Source of the DNA: Paenibacillus sp. MSJ-34
Lineage (GTDB): Bacteria > Bacillota > Bacilli > Paenibacillales > Paenibacillaceae
Assembly (NCBI RefSeq): GCF_018918005.1
Contig: NZ_JAHLPR010000003.1
Coordinates: 1 to 64,000, forward strand
Reading direction: 5' to 3'
DNA: 64,000 nt
Part shown: positions 18,160 to 26,550 of the stretch, in pieces
Numbering within the stretch: position 1 is the first letter of the stretch
Layout: every line of letters starts with the position of its first letter
The notes under the pieces: model-generated
Told to the model about the DNA's origin: nothing
Database searches by the model: none
Seen by the model: only the letters and a program-made list of their open reading frames with translations
Program-made: the position numbers and the translations under genes

Positions 18160-19391
18160 AGAGCAAGCAAAGCTGCCGCTTCTGCTCAGGTACGGCAATG
18201 ATCAGCTTTGTCGATCTCGGACTGACGCCTTTATCCAATTCTTTCATTTCAAAACAAAAAGCTTTATCGTACGAGACGTTTTACCCGCTGCACGCCTATG
18301 TTTGCCCCGCATGCCGTTTGGTGCAGTTGGAACAATTCGAATCGCCTCAACATATTTTCAACGACTACGTCTACTTCAGTTCTTACTCGGACAGTTGGCT
18401 GCGGCATGCGCAGCGTTACGCCGACGATATGAGCGCCGCCTTCGCGCTGGATTCCCGCTCGAAGGTGGTCGAAATCGCCAGCAATGACGGTTATTTGCTG
18501 CAATATTTCCTTGAGAAGGGCGTGGACGTGCTCGGCATCGAGCCGGCGGGGAATGTCGCCGCTGCCGCCATCGAGAAAGGGATCCCGACCGTCATCGATT
18601 TTTTCGGATGCGCTCTTGCCCGGAAACTGGTTCGCCGGCATGCGGCCGATTTGCTGATCGGCAACAATGTGCTTGCCCATGTTCCCGACTTGAACGATTT
18701 CGTGGCCGGGTTGAAATTGATGCTGAAAGACGGGGGCGTCATTACGATGGAATTCCCTCATCTGCTGCAACTCATGCGGCATAATCAATTTGACACGATT
18801 TATCACGAGCATTTTTCTTATTTTTCATTTCTAACGGTGCAACGCGTGTTTGCCAAATTCGATTTGACGATATTCGATGCGGAAGAATTGCCTACCCACG
18901 GCGGTTCGCTGCGCATATACGCCAAGCATCGGGACGACGGAACCAAACCGGCGGCGGACCGGGTCGAACGGATCACCCGCAAGGAACTGCAATTCGGGCT
19001 CGATTCCATGCAAACGTATTTGGCTTTCTCCGAACAAGTCAAACAAACGAAGCGAAATATTCTGCGCCGTCTGATCGGTTTGAAGAACGAAGGAAGCTCC
19101 TTGGCGGGATACGGCGCGCCGGCGAAAGGCAACACGCTTCTAAACTATTGCGGCATCGGCAAAGATTTCATCGATTACGTCGTCGACAAAAACCCGTATA
19201 AGCAGCAAATGCTGCTGCCCGGGACCCGCATCCCCGTCGCTCCGCCCGAGCGGCTCCAAGAGACGAAACCGGATTATGTCATCATTATGCCTTGGAATTT
19301 GAAGGAAGAGATTATCGGGCAAACGGCTTATATCAGGCAATGGGGCGGCAAATGGCTGACCCTTATTCCCGAAGTGGCGGTGATATCGTGA
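18156..19391 (+). CDS. NDP-hexose C-methyltransferase (TylCIII/NovU-like)
   Basis: 411 residues. The N-terminus has a Cys4 zinc site (CRFC, then CPAC about 35 residues later), followed by a SAM domain (VVEIASNDGYLLQYF, motif I) and MEFPHLLQLM...YHEHFSYFS with the conserved Tyr-His-Glu-His region. The C-terminal third (GYGAPAKGNTLLNYCGI) is the Methyltransf_14-type domain. This three-part layout is that of NDP-4-keto-sugar C-3 methyltransferases. It would methylate the 4-keto-6-deoxyhexose made by RfbF/RfbG downstream. TTG start is supported by coupling to the leader ORF. GTGA overlap with the next gene. Confidence 0.88.
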   Translation: MKSKQSCRFCSGTAMISFVDLGLTPLSNSFISKQKALSYETFYPLHAYVCPACRLVQLEQFESPQHIFNDYVYFSSYSDSWLRHAQRYADDMSAAFALDSRSKVVEIASNDGYLLQYFLEKGVDVLGIEPAGNVAAAAIEKGIPTVIDFFGCALARKLVRRHAADLLIGNNVLAHVPDLNDFVAGLKLMLKDGGVITMEFPHLLQLMRHNQFDTIYHEHFSYFSFLTVQRVFAKFDLTIFDAEELPTHGGSLRIYAKHRDDGTKPAADRVERITRKELQFGLDSMQTYLAFSEQVKQTKRNILRRLIGLKNEGSSLAGYGAPAKGNTLLNYCGIGKDFIDYVVDKNPYKQQMLLPGTRIPVAPPERLQETKPDYVIIMPWNLKEEIIGQTAYIRQWGGKWLTLIPEVAVIS

Positions 19392-19918
19392 TCTTCCGGG
19401 AAACGCCGCTATCCGGCGCTTATTTGATTGAAATGGATCCGATTCGGGACGGGCGCGGTTTCTTTGCCCGGACGTACTGCCGGGAAACGTTTGCCGCCAA
19501 AGGGCTGAATCCGCATATCGAACAATGCAATCTGTCTTACAATCGCAGACGGGGCACGATTCGCGGCATGCATTTTCAACGGGAGCCGTATGCGGAGGCC
19601 AAGCTCGTGCATTGCATTCGCGGAGCGATCTACGATGCGATTATCGATTTGCGTCCGCAATCCGCCACGTATAAACGATGGTTTGCGGTTACGCTGACCG
19701 GCTACGACCGCATCATGCTCTACGTGCCCGAAGGATTCGCCCACGGGTTCCAAACGTTGCAGGATCATACCGAGGTGATGTATCAGATGAGCCGGGCCTA
19801 TCATCCGGAAGCCTCCGCCGGCATTCGCTGGAACGACGCCCAATTCCAAATCGAATGGCCCCTCGAATGCACCGTCATTTCCGGCAGAGACCGGAGCTAT
19901 CCGGAGTATGCGCCGTGA
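19388..19918 (+). CDS. dTDP-4-dehydrorhamnose 3,5-epimerase family protein (RmlC-like)
   Basis: 176 residues, standard RmlC length. It has the catalytic His in RGMHFQREP, the DAIIDLRPQSATYKRW strand with Asp, and YVPEGFAHGFQTL with the catalytic Tyr. Family members epimerise C3 and/or C5 of NDP-4-keto-6-deoxyhexoses. Here the likely substrate is the CDP-sugar of this operon, before or after C-methylation (inference). GTG start overlaps the upstream stop by GTGA, and its own stop overlaps the next GTG in the same way. Confidence 0.88.
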   Translation: MIFRETPLSGAYLIEMDPIRDGRGFFARTYCRETFAAKGLNPHIEQCNLSYNRRRGTIRGMHFQREPYAEAKLVHCIRGAIYDAIIDLRPQSATYKRWFAVTLTGYDRIMLYVPEGFAHGFQTLQDHTEVMYQMSRAYHPEASAGIRWNDAQFQIEWPLECTVISGRDRSYPEYAP

Positions 19919-20847
19919 ACAAAGTATTGGTCACCGGGGCGAACGGCTTTGTCGGCAAGCATGTTGTCGCTGTACTGCAACAAACTTCCTTCGAAGTGCA
20001 CGCGGTCGGCAGATCGCCCGTCGATCCGGCGGTCGGCGGAACGGTTTCTCGCTTCGAAGGGGTAAAGTGGCATCGGGCCGATCTGTTCGACGAGAGCCAA
20101 ACGGAAGCCCTCATGGAGCGGGTAAGGCCGACGCATCTGCTTCATCTGGCTTGGGAGGCAACGCCGGGGTACTATTGGCATGCCCCCTCCAATTACCGGT
20201 GGGTCGAGGCGTCCGTGCGCTTGCTGCGCCATTTCCACGCAAACGGCGGACGACGTGTCGTTGCGGCGGGAACATGCGCGGAATACGATTGGCGTTACGG
20301 CGTGTTGTTCGAGAACGAGACGCCGCTCGCACACGATAGCACTTATGCCGTCTGCAAAAATGCGTTCCGCAGCCTGCTGCACCGTTTCGCAGCCGATCAC
20401 GACGGTTTCAGCTGCGCGTGGGGCAGGCTATTTTTCTTGTATGGACCTTACGAGCATTCGTCGCGCTTCGTCCCATACGTCATCCGATCGCTGCTGCAAA
20501 ATAAAGAGGCGCTTTGCTCGGCGGGCCAACATTTGCGCGATTACATTTATGTCCGCGATGCGGCGGACGCGCTCGCGACTCTATTGGCCAGCGAATGGAA
20601 CGGCGACGCCAATATCGCTTCCGGCGAAACGATTCGCATGCGCGATATGGCGCTGCGTATCGCCTATCGCCTCGGCAAGCCCGAGCTCGTTCGTTTCGGC
20701 GGCTCCAGACAAGAGCCGTTCCCGCTTGTGCAAGGCGATATTAGCGCTTTATCGGCCCTCGGCTGGAGCCCGCGGACGGGACTGAACGAAGGAATCGGGC
20801 GAACGGTCGCTTGGTGGGAAGAAACGATGAAAGGGGGAACGTCATGA
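19915..20847 (+). CDS. NAD(P)-dependent SDR, likely 4-keto sugar reductase
   Basis: 310 residues. It starts with the dinucleotide loop TGANGFVGKHV, has HLLHLAWEATPGYYW (HLAW is typical of 4-ketoreductases such as those for C-methylated or dideoxy sugars) and the catalytic YAVCK. GTG 19915 overlaps the epimerase stop. In this operon it is the best candidate for the final C4 reduction giving the mature CDP-sugar. Stereochemistry cannot be read from sequence. Confidence 0.82.
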   Translation: MNKVLVTGANGFVGKHVVAVLQQTSFEVHAVGRSPVDPAVGGTVSRFEGVKWHRADLFDESQTEALMERVRPTHLLHLAWEATPGYYWHAPSNYRWVEASVRLLRHFHANGGRRVVAAGTCAEYDWRYGVLFENETPLAHDSTYAVCKNAFRSLLHRFAADHDGFSCAWGRLFFLYGPYEHSSRFVPYVIRSLLQNKEALCSAGQHLRDYIYVRDAADALATLLASEWNGDANIASGETIRMRDMALRIAYRLGKPELVRFGGSRQEPFPLVQGDISALSALGWSPRTGLNEGIGRTVAWWEETMKGGTS

Positions 20848-22058
20848 ATTCGAACTTGCAATGCCCGGTTTGCCGCAGTTCGCAAACGGAACCGTTTCTT
20901 TCGCGACGCGGAGTCCCTGTTCACCAGAACATGCTGTTCCGCAGTCAGGAAGAGGCCGTTGCCATGAAGCGCGGCGAACTTCATTTATTGATTTGCGAAC
21001 AATGCGGATTTATTTATAACGCTTCATTCGAGCCTTCCAAGCTTGATTACGGAGCGGCGTACAACAACAGCCAAAATTTCTCGCCCGCCTTTCACCGGTA
21101 TACGAATTCGCTCGCCGCCCATATCGCGCAGCGGATGAAGGGAAGCGGGAAACGAATTATCGAGGTGGGATGCGGCAAGGCTACCTTTCTGCATCAATTG
21201 TTCGAGCTGGACGAAGAAATGACCGGATTCGGATTCGACCCAAGCTACGAAGGCCCGGAAACGGCCTATAACGGCAGGCTCCGTTTCGTGAAGGACAATT
21301 ATGGGCCAAAGTACGAATCGATCCAAGCCGACTTCGTCGTTTGCCGGCATGTGATCGAGCATATTCCGGATCCGGTCCGGCTGCTGGGGTCGATTCGCAA
21401 AGCGCTCTCCCATTCGCCGCATGCTCTCGTTTTTTTCGAGACGCCTTGCGTCGAATGGATTTTGCGCCATACGGCCGTCTGGGATTTCTTCTACGAGCAT
21501 TGCTCCTACTTCTCCCCATTCTCCTTGTCCACAGCGTTCGCGGAATCCGGTTTCCGTACCGGGCAGATCCGCCACATTTTTCAAGGACAATATTTATGGT
21601 TGGAAGCTTCGCTCGAACATGGCGGAAAGGACAGCGGCATCGCGGCGGAAGGCGAAGTTGGCGGCGGAGGCGGCGATCGGCTTGGCCAAGCGGCAGAGAC
21701 GGCCAACCTGGCCCGAGCTTACCGGGAACGGGAGAGCGCCGTGTTCGCACGATGGAGAAACCGCCTGTTCGAGCTCGCGCATAGCGGCAAACCGGCGGTG
21801 TGGGGGGCTGGCGCCAAAGGAGTCACATTCGCGAATTTGTTCGATCCGCATCGGGAACAAATCGCTTGCATCGTCGACGCCAATCCGGGCAAGCAAGGAG
21901 GATTTTTGCCCGGTACGGGACATCCTATCGTTTCATATACCGAATTACGAAGGCTTGGAATTACCGACGTATTGCTGATGAACCCGAATTATAAAGAAGA
22001 AGTGCTCCAGATCGCGGAGAATCATCGATTGCCAATCAAACTAACGGAGTTGGAGTGA
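20844..22058 (+). CDS. Zinc-ribbon class I SAM methyltransferase with C-terminal Rossmann-like domain
   Basis: 404 residues. An N-terminal Cys4 ribbon (CPVC...CEQCG) precedes motif I IIEVGCGKATFLHQL and RHVIEHIPDPVRLL. The C-terminal part (VWGAGAKGVTFANLF, IACIVDANPGKQGGFLPGT) matches the C-terminal domain of sugar C-methyltransferases. Layout parallels the first methyltransferase of the operon, but sequence is clearly different and the YHEHF motif is replaced by YEHCSYFSPF. It may act on a different carbon or be an O-methyltransferase. ATGA overlap with upstream gene. Confidence 0.8.
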   Translation: MNSNLQCPVCRSSQTEPFLSRRGVPVHQNMLFRSQEEAVAMKRGELHLLICEQCGFIYNASFEPSKLDYGAAYNNSQNFSPAFHRYTNSLAAHIAQRMKGSGKRIIEVGCGKATFLHQLFELDEEMTGFGFDPSYEGPETAYNGRLRFVKDNYGPKYESIQADFVVCRHVIEHIPDPVRLLGSIRKALSHSPHALVFFETPCVEWILRHTAVWDFFYEHCSYFSPFSLSTAFAESGFRTGQIRHIFQGQYLWLEASLEHGGKDSGIAAEGEVGGGGGDRLGQAAETANLARAYRERESAVFARWRNRLFELAHSGKPAVWGAGAKGVTFANLFDPHREQIACIVDANPGKQGGFLPGTGHPIVSYTELRRLGITDVLLMNPNYKEEVLQIAENHRLPIKLTELE

Positions 22059-22063
22059 AGCGG

Positions 22064-22831
22064 ATGAAAATAACGATCGATTTACATGCGAACACAATGC
22101 AAATCGAACAGGGGGATGCCCCGGTTGCACTGAATTTAAACAGCAAAGAAGCGTTCGAATGCCTGTCCGATCTATGGCTGAAATGCGGTTGGGTCAACAA
22201 ATACGCTTACAGCTTCAGCTGGCTGGGACGTCCTGTCATCCAATTGCCCGAGGATTTAATCCGGATTCAGGAAACGATCTACCGCGTCCGGCCCGACGTG
22301 ATCGTCGAAACCGGCATTGCGCACGGGGGGACGTTAATTTATTATTCCTCGTTATGCAAAGCGATCGGACGCGGGCGCGTCATCGGCGTCGATATCGAGA
22401 TTCGCCCGCATAACCGCCAAGCGATCGAAAGCCACGAATTGGCGGGCTACATTACGTTAATCGAAGGAAACGCCATTGCCGAGCCTGTGGTCGAACATGT
22501 CAAATCGCTGGTGAACGAAGGGGAAAAGGTGCTCGTCATTCTCGATTCCAATCATACGAAACAGCATGTCCTGCGGGAGTTGGAGTTGTACTCCCCGCTC
22601 GTGTCCGTCGATTCCTATATCGTCGCAACGGACGGCATTATGGAAATGCTTGCCGAAATTCCAGGCATTCGCGGCGATTGGGCATGGGACAATCCGAAAG
22701 CGGCAGCGGAGGAATTCGTACGCCGTCACCCTGACTTTGCTATCGAGGAACCCGTTTTCCCATTCAACGAAAGCGCCGTTACGGATCGTATCACCTATTG
22801 GCCGAGCGCCTATATTCGACGGTTAAAATGA
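22064..22831 (+). CDS. CmcI-family methyltransferase (cephalosporin hydroxylase/rhamnosyl O-methyltransferase family)
   Basis: 255 residues. Key segments are QLPEDLIRIQETIY, ETGIAHGGTLIYYSSL, VIGVDIEIRPHNR, LILDSNHTKQHVL-like (seen as VILDSNHTKQHVLREL) and RGDWAWDNPKAAAEEF, all typical of the CmcI family. The family includes mycobacterial rhamnosyl 2-O-methyltransferase as well as the cephamycin protein, so a sugar O-methyltransferase is likely here. A GTG at 22055 overlaps the upstream stop; ATG 22064 is preferred because GGAGTGA precedes it. Confidence 0.82.
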   Translation: MKITIDLHANTMQIEQGDAPVALNLNSKEAFECLSDLWLKCGWVNKYAYSFSWLGRPVIQLPEDLIRIQETIYRVRPDVIVETGIAHGGTLIYYSSLCKAIGRGRVIGVDIEIRPHNRQAIESHELAGYITLIEGNAIAEPVVEHVKSLVNEGEKVLVILDSNHTKQHVLRELELYSPLVSVDSYIVATDGIMEMLAEIPGIRGDWAWDNPKAAAEEFVRRHPDFAIEEPVFPFNESAVTDRITYWPSAYIRRLK

Positions 22832-22847
22832 ACGAAGGAGTGCCGCC

Positions 22848-23564
22848 ATGAAATACGTGTTCGGATTTTTCTATCGAAACAGCCTGCCTTTATTAAGGCT
22901 GGCGCTTGACAGCATCAAACCGTGCTGGAAGCATACGGTCGTCATCGACAATTCGCCCGGCCACGAACTGCAGACCGCCTCGTTTCCGCCGGGGGTTAAA
23001 GTTTGCGAACCGCCGGTCCCGCTGTCATTCACCCAATCGATGAATTATTTGATTCGAATCGGCGAGGAACGCGGCGCCGATGTCGTCATTTTTATGCATA
23101 ACGACGTCGAGATGCATCCGGGAACGATCGAAGCGTATTTGTCCGCAATCAAGACGCTGCTGCAATCGGATAAACAATGGGGCGTTTTGCTGGCCCACGG
23201 CTTTCTTGTCGCGGCGCTCAGAATGGAAGCGGTACGCGTCGTCGGTCTATGGGATACGGTCTGGCCCGACATTTACAGCGATTACGACTATTGCCAACGG
23301 ATCCATATGGCCGGATTCGACCTGGTCGACACCTATTTGCCGCTCACGCATCATAACGGCGGAAGCAATACGATCAAGAACGATCATCAACTCTTCTCCG
23401 TTACGCAATTGATGGCGCCGATTTGGGCGGAAGTGTACAAATATAAATGGGGAGGGCCGCAATTGTTGGAAAAATACCGGATCCCCTACGACCCGTCGTC
23501 AACCGCGCCTCCTCCTACTTCATGGTCGAACTATTATCATGATTTCAAAACTTATTTGGATTAG
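22848..23564 (+). CDS. GT2-like glycosyltransferase, paralogue A
   Basis: 238 residues. It has a compact GT-A-like layout: YGFFYRNSL-type start (FGFFYRNSLPLLRLAL), VVIDNSPG, SFTQSMNYLIR, the putative metal motif FMHNDVE, and C-terminal WPDIYSDYDYCQR...LTHHNGGSN. Three more copies of the same family lie at 31465, 32194 and 32945. Acceptor and donor are unknown; its place inside the CDP-sugar operon suggests it transfers that sugar (inference). No membrane segments. Confidence 0.8.
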   Translation: MKYVFGFFYRNSLPLLRLALDSIKPCWKHTVVIDNSPGHELQTASFPPGVKVCEPPVPLSFTQSMNYLIRIGEERGADVVIFMHNDVEMHPGTIEAYLSAIKTLLQSDKQWGVLLAHGFLVAALRMEAVRVVGLWDTVWPDIYSDYDYCQRIHMAGFDLVDTYLPLTHHNGGSNTIKNDHQLFSVTQLMAPIWAEVYKYKWGGPQLLEKYRIPYDPSSTAPPPTSWSNYYHDFKTYLD

Positions 23565-23577
23565 GAGGTCTGACGAA

Positions 23578-24351
23578 GTGAAAGTAGTCATTTTGGCGGG
23601 AGGCTTCGGAACGAGAATTAGCGAAGAATCGCATTTGCGGCCGAAACCGATGATCGAAATCGGCGGCAAGCCGATTTTATGGCATATTATGAAAATCTAT
23701 TCGTACTACGGCTTCCACGATTTTATCATTTGTCTCGGTTATAAAAGCTACTCGATCAAAGAATATTTCGCCAACTATTACTTGTTCGAATCCGACGTTA
23801 CATTCCATCTCGGCCGGCAAAGCGAGACCGTTATTCATAACTACTCGGCCGAACCGTGGAGCGTGACGCTGGTCGAAACGGGACTGGACACGATGACAGG
23901 CGGAAGAATTCAAATGGTCCGGAAGTATGTCGGCGAAGAGACGTTTATGATGACATACGGGGACGGTGTATCCGACATCGATATCGCCCGTCTGGTCAAC
24001 CTGCACCGTTCGCGCGGCAAACTAGCGACCGTCACGGCGACGCAGCCGCAAGGGAGGTTCGGCATGTTAAATTTGGCGGAGGACGACACGGTCGTCGGGT
24101 TTCAGGAAAAACCGAAAGGCGACGGCGGCTGGATCAATGCCGGCTTTTTCGTCTTGGAACCGGGAATTTTCGATTATATCGAGGGCAAGCAAACCAGCTT
24201 CGAGAAGGAACCGCTTGAGAGATTGGCCAAGAACGGGCAGTTGGCCGCTTATAAGCATACCGGATTTTGGCATCCGATGGATACGCTGCGGGATAAAAAA
24301 TATTTGGAAACCATTTGGGAATCGGGCAAGGCGGCCTGGAAAAAATGGTGA
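23578..24351 (+). CDS. rfbF: Glucose-1-phosphate cytidylyltransferase
   Basis: 257 residues, the RfbF norm. The nucleotidyl signature is LAGGFGTRISEESHLRPKPM, followed by IGGKPILWHIMKIYSYYG and TYGDGVSD, which are specific to CTP:glucose-1-P cytidylyltransferases. It makes CDP-glucose from glucose-1-P and CTP. The GTG at 23578 follows GGAGG by 11 nt. It overlaps rfbG by a few bases (ATGGTGA), so the two enzymes are co-translated. This pair defines the operon as a CDP-sugar pathway. Confidence 0.95.
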   Translation: MKVVILAGGFGTRISEESHLRPKPMIEIGGKPILWHIMKIYSYYGFHDFIICLGYKSYSIKEYFANYYLFESDVTFHLGRQSETVIHNYSAEPWSVTLVETGLDTMTGGRIQMVRKYVGEETFMMTYGDGVSDIDIARLVNLHRSRGKLATVTATQPQGRFGMLNLAEDDTVVGFQEKPKGDGGWINAGFFVLEPGIFDYIEGKQTSFEKEPLERLAKNGQLAAYKHTGFWHPMDTLRDKKYLETIWESGKAAWKKW

Positions 24352-25454
24352 GGGCGGCGGCGGATCGAACGTTTTGGCGGAATAAAAAAGTATTCGTGAC
24401 GGGACATACCGGGTTTAAAGGCTCCTGGCTTTGCCTGTTGCTCGTATCCCTCGGCGCCAAGCCTTACGGCTATGCGCTCCGCCCCCACACGGAGCCCAGC
24501 ATGTTCGACGCATGCCGATTGCATGAAATCGTTCCGACGGTCTACGCCGATATCGGCGATGCGGAACGGCTGTTTCGCGCGCTGGACGATTGCGATCCGG
24601 ATATCGTCTTTCATATGGCCGCCCAGCCCCTCGTGCGGGAATCTTACGCGAATCCGCTGCAAACGTACCAAACGAATGTGATGGGAACGGTCCATCTTCT
24701 CGATGCGGTCCGCAGGCGTCTTGCCGCAAATCGTCGCCGAACGCGGGCCGTTATTAATGTCACGTCGGATAAATGCTACGAAAATAACGATTGGCCCTGG
24801 GGGTATCGCGAAACGGATCCGCTCGGCGGCAGCGATCCTTACTCGAACAGCAAGGCGTGCTCCGAACTGGTCTCCGCCGCCTACCGCCGCTCCTATTTCC
24901 ACCCGGACCGTTACCCGGAGCATAGCGTAAGCTTGGCGACGGCCCGGGCTGGAAACGTGATCGGGGGCGGCGACTGGGCCCGCGACCGTCTCGTGCCGGA
25001 CTGCATCCGTTCCTTGCTGGCGGGAGAACAAGTCGCCATCCGCTATCCGCATGCGATCAGACCGTGGCAGCATGTGCTCGAACCGTTAAGCGGCTATTTG
25101 ACCCTTGCGCGGAAATGCTGCGAGAACGGCGCCGCCTATGCGCAGAGCTGGAATTTCGGACCTGCGGACGAGGATGTTCGCACCGTCGAGTCTGTCGTGC
25201 AAACCCTCTGCTTGCAATGGGGAGCGAGCGCCGCGTACGAAATCGCGCAAGGGGTTCATCCTTACGAAGCGCATACTCTTCGGCTGGATTGCTCCAAAGC
25301 GAGGACACAACTCGGTTGGCGGCCGATCTGGAAGCTGGATCAGGCGCTCTTCCAAACGGTCGATTGGGTGCGCGCCTATGCGCGCGGCGAGGATATGCGG
25401 GCGGTCACGCTGCGGCAAATTGCGGAGTATGAAGCCGGGTTGGCGGCCGAATGA
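24345..25454 (+). CDS. rfbG: CDP-glucose 4,6-dehydratase
   Basis: 369 residues. It shows FVTGHTGFKGSWLCLLL, HMAAQPLVRESY, VTSDKCYENNDWPWGYRE and the catalytic pair in DPYSNSKACSEL, all hallmarks of RfbG. The product is CDP-4-keto-6-deoxyglucose. No rfbH (3-dehydrase) is in the window, so a 3,6-dideoxy sugar is not expected; instead the operon supplies C-methyltransferase, epimerase and reductase. It is the last gene of the plus-strand operon and faces the minus-strand binding-protein gene. Confidence 0.95.
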   Translation: MVRAAADRTFWRNKKVFVTGHTGFKGSWLCLLLVSLGAKPYGYALRPHTEPSMFDACRLHEIVPTVYADIGDAERLFRALDDCDPDIVFHMAAQPLVRESYANPLQTYQTNVMGTVHLLDAVRRRLAANRRRTRAVINVTSDKCYENNDWPWGYRETDPLGGSDPYSNSKACSELVSAAYRRSYFHPDRYPEHSVSLATARAGNVIGGGDWARDRLVPDCIRSLLAGEQVAIRYPHAIRPWQHVLEPLSGYLTLARKCCENGAAYAQSWNFGPADEDVRTVESVVQTLCLQWGASAAYEIAQGVHPYEAHTLRLDCSKARTQLGWRPIWKLDQALFQTVDWVRAYARGEDMRAVTLRQIAEYEAGLAAE

Positions 25455-25538
25455 CCCGATCCATCAAATATCGGGAACGAAAGCAACTGATTAGCGATAT
25501 AAATTCGTTAAACGGGTATATTCGTTCCCGCTCCTCGA

Positions 25539-26519
25539 TTATTTTTCCACAAACGGAAACAGCAGCTTCTGATTTTCTTTCGTATACATATTCGCTTTCG
25601 TAATGACTTCCGAACCGGTGTCGATCAAGGCGCTTACTTGTTCTCCGTCGATCGCTTGCACCGCCGTCTTGACTGCCAAATATCCCATATTGAAAGGCTT
25701 CTGCACGACCGTGGCCTGCAAAATGCCTTCCTCCAGAAAGGCGATCTCCTCCATCGAATTGTCGAAGCCGACCAGTTTGACGCGGTCCGCCGCTTGAAGC
25801 TCCTGAATCGCCTTCCCCGCGCCGACGGTCGAAATTTCGTTCAAACCGACAATTCCCCTGACGTGAGGATGATTTTCCAGAATACTTGCGGCAATCTCGT
25901 ACGATCTCTCTACCGAACCGTAGCAATAATAAGTGTCGATCACCGAAATGCCGGCCTCCTTCAAACTGTTGCGCACCCCTTCCTCGCGTTCCATCGCGGT
26001 GGCCGATCCTTTGACGAAACTGATGATAGCGACCGTATCGCCCGGACCGAACCATTGATTCATCAATTTGCCCGCCTTTTCGCCGGCCGCCACATTATTG
26101 GTGGCGATAAAACTCGAAGACAAATTTCCGGACAAGCCCGAATCCACCGTCACCAGCTTAATTCCCGACTTCACGATTTGGCCGGCGACGGGAACGAGCA
26201 GTTCATAGTCGGCAGCCGCCAGTACGATCGCTTGCGGACCCATCGCAATTTCTTGCTCCAACAGCCGGATTTGGCCCTCGATGTTAAATTCGGAGTCGGC
26301 CCCGACGACCCGCACCTCGGCTCCGTACTCTTGCGCCGCGGCGAACACGCCTTGTTTCATCGTCTGCCAAAACTCGTAGTTTTGCTCTATCGTTTTCGGC
26401 ACGAACACGATTTGCTTCTCTTTCACCGCCAGTTGCGCGGAAGCGGCCTTGAATGCGGCATAGATTAGAAAACATGCGATAGCGGCGGCCAGCGACAACC
26501 CGATTGCTTTGCGAAGCAT
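25539..26519 (-). CDS. Membrane-anchored sugar-binding protein (Peripla_BP_4 type) linked to the YesMN system
   Basis: 326 residues. One N-terminal hydrophobic segment (residues about 5-27), no lipobox, then a periplasmic-binding fold of the ribose/galactose type (VFVPKTIEQNYEFWQTM, VLAAADYELLVPVAGQ, VGLNEISTVGAGKA, LVGFDNSMEEIAFLEEG). It follows the sensor kinase by 31 bp on the same strand with GGAGGTGA before the ATG. No permease or ATPase gene is nearby, so it probably presents a sugar to the kinase as a co-sensor rather than feeding a transporter (inference). Confidence 0.85.
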   Translation of the reverse strand: MLRKAIGLSLAAAIACFLIYAAFKAASAQLAVKEKQIVFVPKTIEQNYEFWQTMKQGVFAAAQEYGAEVRVVGADSEFNIEGQIRLLEQEIAMGPQAIVLAAADYELLVPVAGQIVKSGIKLVTVDSGLSGNLSSSFIATNNVAAGEKAGKLMNQWFGPGDTVAIISFVKGSATAMEREEGVRNSLKEAGISVIDTYYCYGSVERSYEIAASILENHPHVRGIVGLNEISTVGAGKAIQELQAADRVKLVGFDNSMEEIAFLEEGILQATVVQKPFNMGYLAVKTAVQAIDGEQVSALIDTGSEVITKANMYTKENQKLLFPFVEK

Positions 26520-26550
26520 TACGTCACCTCCAATAGAATGATTGTACGGC

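Noticed and set aside
18156-25454. Antibiotic biosynthesis cluster because of TylCIII-, CmcI- and StrF-like genes
   Set aside because: No polyketide, peptide or aminoglycoside core enzymes; all companions are nucleotide-sugar or glycosyltransferase genes, so a surface glycan is more likely.
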